64,000 nucleotides of DNA, taken from Oxalobacteraceae bacterium. GTDB taxonomy: Bacteria; Pseudomonadota; Gammaproteobacteria; Burkholderiales; Burkholderiaceae_D. Shown in pieces: positions 38,964-48,457 of the stretch (within the stretch, counting starts at the first letter, position 1; each line of letters opens with the position of its first letter). Where the stretch lies: contig JAUYNR010000012.1 of NCBI GenBank assembly GCA_030698225.1, positions 33,067 to 97,066 of the forward strand, given 5' to 3'. The position numbers and the translations under genes are program-made. Below the pieces are notes generated by a model. It did no database searches, had not been told where the DNA came from, and was given only the letters and a program-made list of their open reading frames with translations.

Positions 38964-40934
38964 CTATCGGATTTTGTTTCCCCCTAATCTGGAAACTGTT
39001 GCACGCCGTTTGACGTTCCAGGCAATCAAGCCATTCTGGAACGCATGGCTGGCGCCCTGGTAGTAGGCGATATCGCGTTGCAGCAATGGATCGGTGGCAG
39101 CTACCGAAGACTCATAGCTGAGACCGAGGGCATCGTCATGGCGACGCATCGCGCGCCTGGGGCTGAGGATGGCCAGATTATCGCCATCGAACAACCCCAG
39201 ATGCTGGTAGTTGCCGATCAACGCGCGGCCCGGGGCAGCGTCTTCGCGCAGCACATTGCGGCCGAAGAAGGTCGATGTGTAATCGAAATCAAGCAGCCCG
39301 AGCAGGGTCGGCGCCAGGTCGATCTGGCTGGCCACCGACGAGACTTCGCGCGGTTCGATAAAGCCCGGCGCGTAGATAAACAGCGGGATATGGTAGTTGG
39401 CCACCGGCAGGTCTTCCTTGCCTGCGCTGCCTGCAGTGTGATCGGCGACGAAGATGAACAGCGTCCGGTCGAACCAGGGCTTGTGCCGGGCCTGGGCAAG
39501 AAATTGGCCAATCGCATGGTCGGTGTATTTCACTGCGCCTTCGCGCCCGGTGCCGGAGGCGATGTCGATCCGCCCCTGCGGGTAGGTATAGGGGCGGTGA
39601 TTGGAAGTGGTCATCAACTGCAGGAAGAAGGGCTTGCCGGCCGCATGATCGGCGTCGGCTACTGTTAACGTCTGCGCATACAGGTCTTCATCGGACATGC
39701 CCCAGGCATTCTTGAAATGCATGTCCGCCTCGGCCACGCTGCTCTGGTCGACGATGCGGTAACCGTTGCCGCCAAAAAAGGCGTTCATATTGTCGAAATA
39801 ACCGCGTCCGCCGTACAGGAACACGCTGTCGTAGCCTTGGGCCTTGAACTGCTGGCCCAGGCTGCTGTAACCGGACTCCCGGCCAATGCGTTTTACGATC
39901 GAACGTCCGGGAGTGGGTGGGATGGATAGCGTGATGGCCTCCAGGCCGCGGTCGGTACGATTGCCCGTGGCGTAGAAATTTTTGAAAAACAGACTATGCC
40001 GGCGCAGTGCATCCAGATTCGGAGTCAGGCCGCGGCTATCGCCGAAGCTGCCCAGGAATTGGGCACTCAGGCTCTCGATGGTTACGAGTACGACATTCTT
40101 GCGTTTCGCTTGGCCCGGGTTATCGATCACCCGGCGAATGTCCTGCGGGTCGCTGCCGATAAAGCGCGCATTCGGCTCCTTGATCTCATCCCGAATCAGG
40201 GTGGCAACTTTCTGGTCCGGCAAGGAGGCGTAAAACTGGGCATAGTCCAGCTCGTTATTGCGAAATGCCGCAAAGAACTGGAACGGTCCATTGCTGGCCA
40301 GTTCGCGCTGATAGGCATTGCCGCCCAGGCCACGCGGGAAATTCTGCCCCAGCACAGTACTGCTTATTCCAATCATCGCCAACAAGGAAACCAGCCCCAT
40401 CCAAGCGCGGGACTTCGGCAGCGGCGGCGCCTCGAGTGCCGCCGCAACCTGCCTTCTGAATGCGGCAGCCGTTCCTATGGCGACCATGGCCAGTACGGCC
40501 AGCAACGGGTAGATCGGGTAGGACTCGAGAATGTTGTTGATTACCTCCTTCGAGTAGACCAGGTAGTCGACGGCGATGAAGTTGAACCGCACGCCAAACT
40601 CGTCCCAGAAGATCCATTCCGCTACTGCAATGAACAGCATGACCAACATGCTAAAACTCAGCAGTGCATGCAAAAAGCGGCGGTGCCATTGCTGCTGCCA
40701 GAGGCGTCTGGGGCAGAGCAGCAAATAGATTGCCAGCGGCAAGCAGGCACACAGGAGAAAGCCAAGGTCATAGACCAGACCTATCCCATACAGGCTTAAA
40801 AGGCCGGACAGGCCAACATCGGCATCGGCCAAATGGCTGGCCAGCAATGCACTGCGGGTCAGGAAAAATACCGCAATCCAGGCCAGCAGGATGATTGACA
40901 AATAGCGGAGTTGCGCGTAATGGAACTGTGGCAT
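38964..40934 (-). CDS. LtaS-like sulfatase-family membrane phosphotransferase
   Basis: 656 residues: five N-terminal transmembrane helices (to about residue 190) and a periplasmic sulfatase-fold domain. Key regions are VVLVTIESLSAQFLGSFG (metal-binding glutamate), the catalytic threonine in ATGNRTDRGLEA, FLYGGRGYFDNMNAFFGGNGY, TTSNHRPYTYP and FVADHTA. This matches lipoteichoic-acid-synthase-type proteins (which move glycerophosphate from phosphatidylglycerol) rather than EptA. In Gram-negative bacteria the acceptor is usually unknown; osmoregulated glucans or another envelope glycan are possible. The DgkA gene in the same cassette supports a diacylglycerol-releasing reaction. Confidence 0.88.
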   Translation of the reverse strand: MPQFHYAQLRYLSIILLAWIAVFFLTRSALLASHLADADVGLSGLLSLYGIGLVYDLGFLLCACLPLAIYLLLCPRRLWQQQWHRRFLHALLSFSMLVMLFIAVAEWIFWDEFGVRFNFIAVDYLVYSKEVINNILESYPIYPLLAVLAMVAIGTAAAFRRQVAAALEAPPLPKSRAWMGLVSLLAMIGISSTVLGQNFPRGLGGNAYQRELASNGPFQFFAAFRNNELDYAQFYASLPDQKVATLIRDEIKEPNARFIGSDPQDIRRVIDNPGQAKRKNVVLVTIESLSAQFLGSFGDSRGLTPNLDALRRHSLFFKNFYATGNRTDRGLEAITLSIPPTPGRSIVKRIGRESGYSSLGQQFKAQGYDSVFLYGGRGYFDNMNAFFGGNGYRIVDQSSVAEADMHFKNAWGMSDEDLYAQTLTVADADHAAGKPFFLQLMTTSNHRPYTYPQGRIDIASGTGREGAVKYTDHAIGQFLAQARHKPWFDRTLFIFVADHTAGSAGKEDLPVANYHIPLFIYAPGFIEPREVSSVASQIDLAPTLLGLLDFDYTSTFFGRNVLREDAAPGRALIGNYQHLGLFDGDNLAILSPRRAMRRHDDALGLSYESSVAATDPLLQRDIAYYQGASHAFQNGLIAWNVKRRATVSRLGGNKIR

Positions 40935-41000
40935 CGGAGGGTCCTGTGGAATAACTTGCCGCAGCCTAACGCCCCCCGCGTGATGCGTTCGTCAACGCAA

Positions 41001-41016
41001 TGTGAAAAAATCGTCA
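41001..41016 (+). promoter_or_regulatory. Candidate response-regulator site upstream of the two-component genes
   Basis: TGTGAAAAAATCGTCA lies 23 bases before the response regulator ATG, in the divergent gap with the LtaS-like gene. The same motif with one change is found in reverse orientation at 42981-42996 before dgkA. Confidence 0.5.
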
Positions 41017-41038
41017 ATTCATTTGAAAAGGTTATCTG

Positions 41039-41722
41039 ATGCGCATTCTGGTTATCGAAGACAACCGCGATATTCTTGCCAACGTGCTCGACTACCTGCA
41101 GCTCAAAGGCTATAGCGTGGACTGCGCCCGGGATGGTTTGAGCGGCCTGCATCTGGCCAGTTCAGGGCACTATGATCTGATCGTGCTGGACATCATGCTG
41201 CCCGGCATGGATGGTTATCAGGTCAGCAAACGCCTGCGGGAAGATGCCCGCAACGAGGTGCCGATCCTGATGCTGACCGCTCGCGATGCGCTGGAGGATC
41301 GCCTGCAAGGATTGCAGGCCGGTGCCGACGACTACCTGATCAAGCCGTTCGCGCTGTCCGAGTTGGCAGCGCGCATCGAGGCCATCCTGCGACGCAGCCA
41401 AGGCAACCGAAAACGCCTGCTCAAAGTGGCCGATCTGGTCTACGACCTCGACACCCTGCATATCACCCGCGCCGGACAAGCGCTCAAAATCAACCCGCTG
41501 GGGTTGAAACTGTTGGCGATCCTGATGCAGAAAAGCCCGGCGGTGGTGCGCCGCGAAGCGCTGGAGGAAGCACTTTGGGGAGATCACTGTCCGGACAGTG
41601 ACAGCCTGCGCAGCCATATCCACCAGTTGCGGCAAGTGATCGACAAGCCTTTCGCCACGCCGCTGCTGCACACATTACACGGGGTCGGCTATCGCCTGGC
41701 GGAGCGTACCGATGGTGTCTAA
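41039..41722 (+). CDS. OmpR-family response regulator
   Basis: 227 residues: receiver domain with acidic pair ED in LVIEDNRD, phospho-acceptor aspartate in DLIVLDIMLPG (near residue 51), TA in LMLTARDA, and K in DDYLIKPF. A C-terminal winged helix (PLGLKLLAILMQKSPAVVRREALEEALWGDHCPDSDSLRSHIHQLRQVID) follows. Its last codons overlap the start of the kinase gene by 11 bases. It is divergent from the LtaS-like gene and upstream of dgkA, so both are likely targets. Confidence 0.94.
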   Translation: MRILVIEDNRDILANVLDYLQLKGYSVDCARDGLSGLHLASSGHYDLIVLDIMLPGMDGYQVSKRLREDARNEVPILMLTARDALEDRLQGLQAGADDYLIKPFALSELAARIEAILRRSQGNRKRLLKVADLVYDLDTLHITRAGQALKINPLGLKLLAILMQKSPAVVRREALEEALWGDHCPDSDSLRSHIHQLRQVIDKPFATPLLHTLHGVGYRLAERTDGV

Positions 41723-42983
41723 GCAGCCCTTTGCACGGCGTATTGTCATCGCCTTCGTGTTCATGACGGTGCTGGTCAGCGGCGCTTTTTCACTGAGTAT
41801 CGTAGTTATCGTCCAGCTCATCGAGGTACGCCTTGTTTCAGAGGAACTGCGTCGTAAACTGGACACCGTGCTGGATGAAGATCTGAAACAGGGTCGTCTG
41901 CCGCGCCTGCATTCCAGCACGCGGTTCTATGCTTCGGATCGTCCTGAATATGCGATTCCCGAACAATATGCCAGGCTTGAAGAGGGCTTTACCGAGGTGC
42001 TTGAAGGCGACCAGGCCTTTTATGTCTACACCCAGGAAATCAATGGCAAACGTTATCTGTTGGTGCAAGAACAACATGAGTTCGAAGCCCGCGAACAGGT
42101 TTTATTCAATGTGGTGCTGGCGGGGTTCATATTCACGGTTCTTGGCGCTTGGGGGCTGGGTTGGGTGATGGCCAGGAAGGTCATGGCACCCGTGAGCCGG
42201 CTGGCCCAACAAGTGCGCCATCGCGATCAGCTGGATCCGTTGGCGCCGCCACTGGCCCCGGAATATCCGGATGACGAAGTGGGCCAGCTGGCTGCCGCCT
42301 TCGACAGCACGCTGGGCCAACTACGTCACTCGCTGGAGCGTGAGCGCCTGTTTACCAGCGATGTCAGCCATGAGCTGCGGACTCCATTGATGATCATCTC
42401 CAGCTCCTGTGAATTGCTGGAGCAAGCGCCGTTGGGGCCGCGTCAGCACGAACAGCTCAAGCGCATAGCCCGCGCATCCGGAGAAATGCGGGATCTGGTG
42501 CAGACATTCCTGCAGTTGGCCCGAGGCAAAAGCAAGGAAACGGACTTTGCTGCGACTGCCAGCCTGGCGCAGGTGGCAAAACAACAGTGCAGCCGCTGGG
42601 GCGCGTTATTGCAGGAGAAGGGACTCGATTTCCAGTGCATCAGCGAAGGCCAGGATAACGGTCGTTACAACCCCACTTTGCTGGGCACGGTGATGGCCAA
42701 TCTGTTGCGCAATGCGCTGCACTACACCGAGCGGGGTCATGTGCATCTGGTACTGGAAACCGGAGGCTTCCGGGTCGAGGACAGCGGTACCGGCATTCCA
42801 TTGGATCAGCAGGAGCTGATTTTTCAACCGTTCGTGCGCGGCTCCCAGGCACGAGGAGAAGGGTTGGGCCTGGGCCTGTCGCTAGTCAAGCGGATCTGCG
42901 CACACCAGGGTTGGAGTATCGCAATTAACGACCTGACGTCAGGCGGCAGTTGCTTCCGCGTCAGACTGGATAACGCCGTTTGA
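41712..42983 (+). CDS. Sensor histidine kinase
   Basis: 423 residues with transmembrane helices near residues 10-34 and 135-157 enclosing a periplasmic sensor region of about 100 residues, then a HAMP-like linker. The H-box is FTSDVSHELRTPLMIISSSCELLEQ. The N-box (MANLLRNALHYTERG), G1 (VEDSGTGIP) and G2 (GEGLGLGLSLVKRICAHQG) are intact. The stop at 42983 runs into the candidate operator of dgkA. It is the cognate partner of the overlapping response regulator. Confidence 0.94.
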   Translation: MVSKQPFARRIVIAFVFMTVLVSGAFSLSIVVIVQLIEVRLVSEELRRKLDTVLDEDLKQGRLPRLHSSTRFYASDRPEYAIPEQYARLEEGFTEVLEGDQAFYVYTQEINGKRYLLVQEQHEFEAREQVLFNVVLAGFIFTVLGAWGLGWVMARKVMAPVSRLAQQVRHRDQLDPLAPPLAPEYPDDEVGQLAAAFDSTLGQLRHSLERERLFTSDVSHELRTPLMIISSSCELLEQAPLGPRQHEQLKRIARASGEMRDLVQTFLQLARGKSKETDFAATASLAQVAKQQCSRWGALLQEKGLDFQCISEGQDNGRYNPTLLGTVMANLLRNALHYTERGHVHLVLETGGFRVEDSGTGIPLDQQELIFQPFVRGSQARGEGLGLGLSLVKRICAHQGWSIAINDLTSGGSCFRVRLDNAV

Positions 42984-42996
42984 CAATTTTTTCACA
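42981..42996 (-). promoter_or_regulatory. Second copy of the 16-bp motif, upstream of dgkA
   Basis: Reverse complement TGTGAAAAAATTGTCA matches 15 of 16 bases of the motif at 41001-41016. It begins at the kinase stop codon and lies 150 bases before dgkA. A TTGACA-like element follows at 43002-43007. Together these suggest that dgkA has its own promoter under the cassette regulator. Confidence 0.5.
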
Positions 42997-43145
42997 CCTT
43001 TTTGACAAGAACTTAATGCCATGATCGCTAAAATAGCGAGCGCAACCACCCTCGAATGTCCCCTTATGACCAAAACTCGCCCCAACGAACTCGCTTTTAC
43101 CCCCAGGCATGAGCAGCAGGCCGGCAACCGTGCCTTGCACAATCC

Positions 43146-43559
43146 ATGCGCAGCGGTGGGATCGTGAAAGAAAACGAGCTGAACGGTGAACCGGATGCCC
43201 TGGCGCTCAAGGGCCGCGCCGGACTTGCTCGCATCCTGCATGCAGCCGGCTACTCGCTGGCCGGTTTGCAGGCGGCCTATCGCGGCGAGGCAGCCTTCCG
43301 CCAGTTGCTGGTGCTCAACCTGGTGCTGATTCCGATTGCCTGCCTGGCGGAGGTGACGCGCAGCGAGCGTGCGCTACTGCTCATCACGCCCCTGTTGGCG
43401 CTGATTGTCGAATTGCTCAATTCTGCCATTGAGGCAGCCATTGACCGCATTTCCCTGGCGATTCATCCGCTGTCAAAACAAGCGAAGGACATGGGCAGTG
43501 CCGCCCAGTTGCTGGCCATGATCCTGATTGCGGTGACCTGGGGAGTGATTCTGCTGTAG
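43146..43559 (+). CDS. dgkA: Diacylglycerol kinase
   Basis: 137 residues, three transmembrane helices. Phosphorylates diacylglycerol to phosphatidic acid in the inner membrane. Family motifs: GLQAAYRGEAAFRQLLVLNLVLIPIA, and the catalytic stretch IVELLNSAIEAAIDRISLAIHPLSKQAKDMGSAAQL. It is somewhat extended at the N-terminus; GTG 43164 is a possible alternative start. Its partnership with the LtaS-like enzyme fits recycling of released diacylglycerol. Confidence 0.93.
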   Translation: MRSGGIVKENELNGEPDALALKGRAGLARILHAAGYSLAGLQAAYRGEAAFRQLLVLNLVLIPIACLAEVTRSERALLLITPLLALIVELLNSAIEAAIDRISLAIHPLSKQAKDMGSAAQLLAMILIAVTWGVILL

Positions 43560-43641
43560 CTTTAGCCTGTCATCCTAAACGACCCCGGTTGGACGAACTT
43601 GGCGCTGGGCAGCTCAGGCCGTTGCGACCGCTGCCGCCCGC

Positions 43642-43725
43642 TCACCCCACGCTGTCCAGCGTCGGCGTCCCGGCCAGACCCAGCATTGCCGCACCGCTCA
43701 TGCCGTCCAGCACGCGCCACGCAAG
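43642..43725 (-). pseudogene. C-terminal remnant of a second LysE/ArgO-family gene
   Basis: On the minus strand the 27 codons before the stop at 43642-43644 read LAWRVLDGMSGAAMLGLAG then PTLDSVG. The intact protein encoded at 56196-56813 ends LAWRVLDGVIGVVMLGLAG then MLAWGSVG. Only this tail survives; the rest of the gene is absent. It sits directly after the lhr stop, and the 119-bp repeat starts within its first bases. Confidence 0.75.
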
Positions 43726-43838
43726 CGCCAGGTCGGACAGCAAGAATCAGCGCCGCCCGACCAGTGCGGCGCGCATCAACTCCCTGGCGCGCGCCTCGGG
43801 CTCGACCAGAAAATGTGTATTGCCAGCAATCATCGTTG
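43720..43838. repeat. 119-bp direct repeat, right copy (within lhr 3' end)
   Basis: Right-hand copy of the repeat at 38747-38865, with 118 of 119 bases identical. Here it is part of the intact lhr gene and the short spacer after it. The distance between the two copies (about 4.97 kb start to start) equals one LtaS/two-component/DgkA cassette. Confidence 0.92.
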
Positions 43839-46800
43839 CAACCGGCAGGCCGTCACGGAACAGCACCCGGTTGCCGGCCAGCGCGGGGATTTTATCGCCC
43901 GGCAGCAGGGTGCCGCACAGGTTGAGCGGATCGACTGCCGAGATGCAGATCAGGCTGCCGTCGGCAGGCCTCCTGCGGATTTCGCGCAGCAGCGGGATCG
44001 CTTCCGGCAACGCGAATTGTTCACCGGCCAGGCCGGCGACGAAACGCCCGCCGCGTATCTCCCCGCGGGCTTCCAGCCGATGCATGACCGGCAGCAGTTC
44101 GTGCCATGACGGCAGCCATCCTGCTTCCCGTTCCAGCAGGCGCCAGAACACGACGCCGTAGCGGCGCAGCAAGACCAGCGCGACGTGTTCCAGGGTTTGC
44201 GGATCGGTGCGCGGCTTCTTGCCGGGCACGGCCGGCGCGCCGGAGTCACAGCCGGTATCGCCGCGGCGCACCGGCGCCCAGCGGCCGGCCTCGTCCATCC
44301 CGGGCATGGCCCCGCCAGTGCGCCGGCGCCTGCCATGGCTTGCGCGTTTGGCGGCCGGCAACAGCAACGCGCGCAGCCCGGCAAAGCTGTCGGCATTGAC
44401 CAGGCCGGTCGCGACCAGCTCGCCCAATGCATTTTCCAGTTCGACCGGCAGCAAGCGCGCATCGGTGACCAGTTCATCGAAGAACATTGCGCCGTCACGC
44501 TGCAGGGCGGCAAGCACGCGCTGGGCGCGCGCCGACATTTCGGCTTGCCCATCCCCGCCGGGCAGCGCCTGCCAGATGCCCAGCTGGCGCCGCGGCAGCA
44601 GCACGATCGGCGTGCTGCGCAGCGGTCCGCCGGCCGCACGCGGCGGCGCGCCGATCCGGCTCCAGACCAGCTTGCCGGACCGGCACAGATCGTCCAGCCA
44701 TGGCGCGCAGTAGTCGCCCAGCCGGGCGGGCAGCAGCTCGCTTTCCCATGCGCCGGCGGCCGCTTCGTATCCTTCCAGTTGGGCGACGATTTGCGGCAGC
44801 GCGTCGCGTCCCTGCAGCCGCGCATCGGGCGCCAGGTGTTGCCAGTCGAACAGGAAACGCATGAAGTCCTGCCGTTCGACCGGCTCTATTTCGCGCCGCA
44901 GGCGCTTGATCGTGTAGCGGTGGATGCGCGCCAGCAGGTGCCGCTCGCACCACTCCTCGGCCGCGCCGCCCGGCGTGAAGCGGCCGCGCATCAGATAGCC
45001 TTCGGTTTCCAGGCGGACCAGCGCCGTGGACACGGCCGCCGCCGGCAGTCCGAGCGCCTGCGTAATGCCGGGCAGCGGCTGCGGTCCGAAGCCGCTCAGC
45101 CTGGCGCGCACGATTTCGACGATCGCCTGATCCCGGTCCCAGTCGCTGCGGCAGCTTTCCGCAGCCTTCAGCGCCGGGACGAAATCTGCCTGCGGGTAGG
45201 CCGCCTGCAGGCAAGCCACGCGTTCCACCGGCACCCACAGGAAATCGCCGCCCCCGATTTCCAGGCGGGCCGCCCGGCCGCTGCGCGCCAGCGCGTCGAG
45301 CCAGTCCGGCCAGCCGTGTTGCCGGCCGGCCTCGGCTGGCGTCACGCAGGCCAGGCGCATCAGCGCTTCGTGCATCTCGTCGGCATCGCGCACGCGCGGC
45401 CACGCTTCCTCGCGCACGCTGGCGATCGCGTCGCCATCCAGTGCGCCCAGATCGTCGGCCGCAGCGGGGTCGGTCCAGCGGCGGCTCAGCACCGCTTGGG
45501 TGCGGCGCTCTTCCAGCGGCGCGTCGTCGAGGAACGCATACGGACGCGCATTCAGGATCTCCATCGCCAGCGGCGACGGCGCCGGCAAGTCGCGCGCGAT
45601 CAGCCTCATTTGACCTTGCTGGCCTTGCTCGATGCGCCTGAGCAGCGCCAGCCAGCCGTCGCTGTCCATCGCTTCGTGCAGGCAGTCATCGATGGTTTGC
45701 TCGACCAGCGGGTGGCTGGGCAGTTCGCGTTCGCCGACCAGGTTCTCCAGGCAGGCCGCCTGATCCGGAAAAACGGCCGCCAGCAGGTCGTCGCTTTTCA
45801 TCCGCTGCAATTGGGGCGCGACTTTGCGTCCGCCGCTGTAGCGCGGCAGGGCCAGGGCGGTCGTCGCGTTCCAGCGCCAGCGCACGTTGAACAGTGGCGC
45901 GTCGAGCAGCGCCTGGATCAGCAGATGCTCTGCATTGCCGGAGCGCAGGTAGCGCCATACTTCATCCAGCGCGAAGCTGTGGCTGGTCGACAGCGACAGC
46001 ACGATCGCGTCTTCGGTGGCGGCGGCCTGCAGCTCGAAATTGAAGGTGCGGCAAAACCGCTTGCGCAGCGCCAGCCCCCAGGCGCGATTGATGCGGCTGC
46101 CGAACGGCGCATGCAGCACCAGTTGCATGCCGCCCGACTCGTCGAAGAAGCGCTCCATCACCAGGCAGTCCTGGGTCGGAAGCGCACCCAGCGCGGCGCG
46201 TGCGCAGGCCAGATACTCGACGATCTGGCGTGCCGCGTCAGCGCCGATCTGCACGCCATCCACCAGCCAGTCGATGGCTGCGTCCAAGGCGGGAGCATCC
46301 TGTGCAATGCCGTTAGCCGTCCCGGCCGGGACGCCGCTTGCGCCCGCAAGCAAACGGTCGATCCGGCCGCGCAGCCGCGCGACGCCGGCCGACAGTTCGT
46401 CGCTGCGGCCAGGCGCCTCGCCCAGCCAGAACGGGATATTCGGCGCGGCGCCGTGCGCGTCCTCGACGCGCACGCGCCCGGTCTCTATTCTTAGTATCCG
46501 ATACGAAGTATTGCCTAGCTGGAAAACGTCGCCCGCCAGGCTTTCGACCGCGAAGTCTTCGTTGACCGTGCCGATCGCCTGTCCCTGCGGTTCCAGCAAC
46601 ACCGTGTAGTCGGCATTGTCGGGAATTGTGCCGCCGGACGTCACTGCGGTCAGCTTCGCGCCACGGCGGCCGCGCACGGTGCCGGCTACCGTATCGCGGT
46701 GCAGATACGAGCCACGCACACCATTGCGGCCGGCATAGCCTTCGGCCAGCATCCGCAGCACCGCGTCGTAGCGCGCCCGCTCCAGTTCCGCGTAGGGTTC

Positions 46801-48135
46801 GGCATTGCGGACCAGGGCGAACAACGCGTCTTCGCTCCATTCCCGGCAGGCGACCTCGGCCACGATCTGCTGCGCCAGCACGTCCAATGGGGCGCGCGGG
46901 ATGCGCAGCGCATCGAGTTCGTCGCGCCGGACGCAATCGAGCAGTGCCGCGCACTCAACCAGGTCGTCGCGCGAGGTCGGAAACAGCCGGCCCTTGGGCA
47001 TGCCGCCGACCTGGTGGCCGGAGCGGCCCACGCGCTGCAGCAGGGCGGCAATGCTGCGCGGCGAGCCGACCTGGCAGACCAGATCGACGTCGCCGATATC
47101 GATGCCGAGCTCCAGCGAGGCGGTGGCGATCAATACCTGCAGCTCGCCGCGCTTGAGCCGCTGTTCGGCGTCCAACCGGTACTCCCTGGCGAGACTGCCA
47201 TGGTGGGCGGCGACCGCTGTTGGACCGAGCCGGTCGGCCAGATGACGCACGGCGCGTTCGGCCATGCGCCGCGTGTTGACGAACACCAGTGTCGTGCGAT
47301 GCAGCGCCGCCAGCTCCGCCATCCGGTCATAGGCCCGTTCCCAGACGTCGTTGGCCATCACCGCTTCGAGCGGTACCGGCGGCAGCTCGAGCGCCAGATC
47401 GCGCCGGCGGATGTGGCCGACGTCGACGATCGCGCAGTCGCCGCTGCCGGATCGGCCGACCAGAAAGCGCGCGACCGCGTCCAGCGGCTTCTGCGTTGCC
47501 GACAGACCAATGCGGGTAGGCCGCCGGGCACACAATGCGTCCAGCCGCTCCAGGCTGAGCGCCAGATGGCTGCCGCGCTTGCTGCCGGCCACCGCATGGA
47601 TTTCATCGACGATCACGGTGCGGGTACTGGCCAGCATCGCACGGCCGCTGTCGGAGCCGAGCAGCACATACAGGGATTCCGGGGTGGTCACCAGGATGTG
47701 CGGCGCACGCTTGCGCATCGCCTGCCGTTCGTGCGGGGTGGTGTCGCCGCTGCGCACAGCGGTGCGGATGCCGGGGTCGGGCAGCCCGATGCGGGCCAGT
47801 TCGCGCGCGATGCCCTCCAGCGGCGCCTGAAGATTGACGCGGATATCGTTGGACAGCGCTTTCAGCGGCGAAACATAGACCACGCTGGTCGCGTCCGGCA
47901 GTACGCCTCCGCCAGCGATGCCTTCGCGGACCAGCGCGTCGATCGCCGCCAGAAAAGCGGTCAGGGTCTTGCCGGACCCGGTCGGCGCCGCCACCAGCGT
48001 CGGGCGCCCGCTGCGGATCAACGGCCAGGCGCGCTGTTGCGCCTCGGTCGCGCTGGTGAAAGTGCCGCGGAACCAGGCAGCGACAGCGGGGTGGAAGTCC
48101 TCCCAGGTATCGGCGGCGGGACATGCGGTAGTCAT
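43747..48135 (-). CDS. Lhr-type superfamily 2 DNA helicase
   Basis: 1462-residue large helicase-related protein. The N-terminal helicase core has Walker A ([22 protein letters not shown]), the DEIH box ([28 protein letters not shown]), motif [11 protein letters not shown], and C-terminal motifs [55 protein letters not shown] winged-helix/beta-barrel region follows, and then a C-terminal extension of some 600 residues, as in full-length Lhr. The family is linked to DNA repair and is often induced by damage. The 3' end is duplicated at 38747-38865. Confidence 0.93.
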   Translation of the reverse strand: MTTACPAADTWEDFHPAVAAWFRGTFTSATEAQQRAWPLIRSGRPTLVAAPTGSGKTLTAFLAAIDALVREGIAGGGVLPDATSVVYVSPLKALSNDIRVNLQAPLEGIARELARIGLPDPGIRTAVRSGDTTPHERQAMRKRAPHILVTTPESLYVLLGSDSGRAMLASTRTVIVDEIHAVAGSKRGSHLALSLERLDALCARRPTRIGLSATQKPLDAVARFLVGRSGSGDCAIVDVGHIRRRDLALELPPVPLEAVMANDVWERAYDRMAELAALHRTTLVFVNTRRMAERAVRHLADRLGPTAVAAHHGSLAREYRLDAEQRLKRGELQVLIATASLELGIDIGDVDLVCQVGSPRSIAALLQRVGRSGHQVGGMPKGRLFPTSRDDLVECAALLDCVRRDELDALRIPRAPLDVLAQQIVAEVACREWSEDALFALVRNAEPYAELERARYDAVLRMLAEGYAGRNGVRGSYLHRDTVAGTVRGRRGAKLTAVTSGGTIPDNADYTVLLEPQGQAIGTVNEDFAVESLAGDVFQLGNTSYRILRIETGRVRVEDAHGAAPNIPFWLGEAPGRSDELSAGVARLRGRIDRLLAGASGVPAGTANGIAQDAPALDAAIDWLVDGVQIGADAARQIVEYLACARAALGALPTQDCLVMERFFDESGGMQLVLHAPFGSRINRAWGLALRKRFCRTFNFELQAAATEDAIVLSLSTSHSFALDEVWRYLRSGNAEHLLIQALLDAPLFNVRWRWNATTALALPRYSGGRKVAPQLQRMKSDDLLAAVFPDQAACLENLVGERELPSHPLVEQTIDDCLHEAMDSDGWLALLRRIEQGQQGQMRLIARDLPAPSPLAMEILNARPYAFLDDAPLEERRTQAVLSRRWTDPAAADDLGALDGDAIASVREEAWPRVRDADEMHEALMRLACVTPAEAGRQHGWPDWLDALARSGRAARLEIGGGDFLWVPVERVACLQAAYPQADFVPALKAAESCRSDWDRDQAIVEIVRARLSGFGPQPLPGITQALGLPAAAVSTALVRLETEGYLMRGRFTPGGAAEEWCERHLLARIHRYTIKRLRREIEPVERQDFMRFLFDWQHLAPDARLQGRDALPQIVAQLEGYEAAAGAWESELLPARLGDYCAPWLDDLCRSGKLVWSRIGAPPRAAGGPLRSTPIVLLPRRQLGIWQALPGGDGQAEMSARAQRVLAALQRDGAMFFDELVTDARLLPVELENALGELVATGLVNADSFAGLRALLLPAAKRASHGRRRRTGGAMPGMDEAGRWAPVRRGDTGCDSGAPAVPGKKPRTDPQTLEHVALVLLRRYGVVFWRLLEREAGWLPSWHELLPVMHRLEARGEIRGGRFVAGLAGEQFALPEAIPLLREIRRRPADGSLICISAVDPLNLCGTLLPGDKIPALAGNRVLFRDGLPVATMIAGNTHFLVEPEARARELMRAALVGRR

Positions 48136-48457
48136 GAAATATTATATGAAGACGGTGTTGCGGACGGCAAGCCGATGCCGGTGCGGATATTTTTTATCGA
48201 AGATGAGCAAACTTACTGCCGGCTCCGCCATCAGGCATCGAACCAATCCAGCTCCGTCGCGCCTGTTGCGCGCCGCAAAAATGAAAAGAATTTTCGGCTG
48301 TGGAAGGACTAGAATATGTGGGTAATTCGATGAAAGCACAAGCGAGGTCTCACTCGCTTGTCTTGAGCCAGAGCGGCGCGGGAGCTTGTTTTCCCTCCGA
48401 TGCGTGCGCTGATTGTGTATCTGCTGCTGCAGCCGGCAGCAGGAACGGGAGAGTGCG
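48136..48457. other. Divergent promoter region between lhr and the KOR operon
   Basis: 322 bases with no supported gene. A 9-bp perfect hairpin (48338-48346 against 48353-48361, loop GTCTCA) lies about 100 bases before the oxidoreductase start and may be an operator or leader structure. Confidence 0.45.

Noticed and set aside
38866..43719. Interpretation of the cassette as a composite transposon
   Set aside because: No transposase, terminal inverted repeats or target-site duplication of typical size was seen. The flanks are a gene tail, not IS sequence.
48413..48457. Cysteine-rich N-terminal extension of the GltD-like protein
   Set aside because: It is encoded by CTG/TGC-type low-complexity bases. 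The TTG at 48458 has a ribosome site at the right distance and gives a family-like start.
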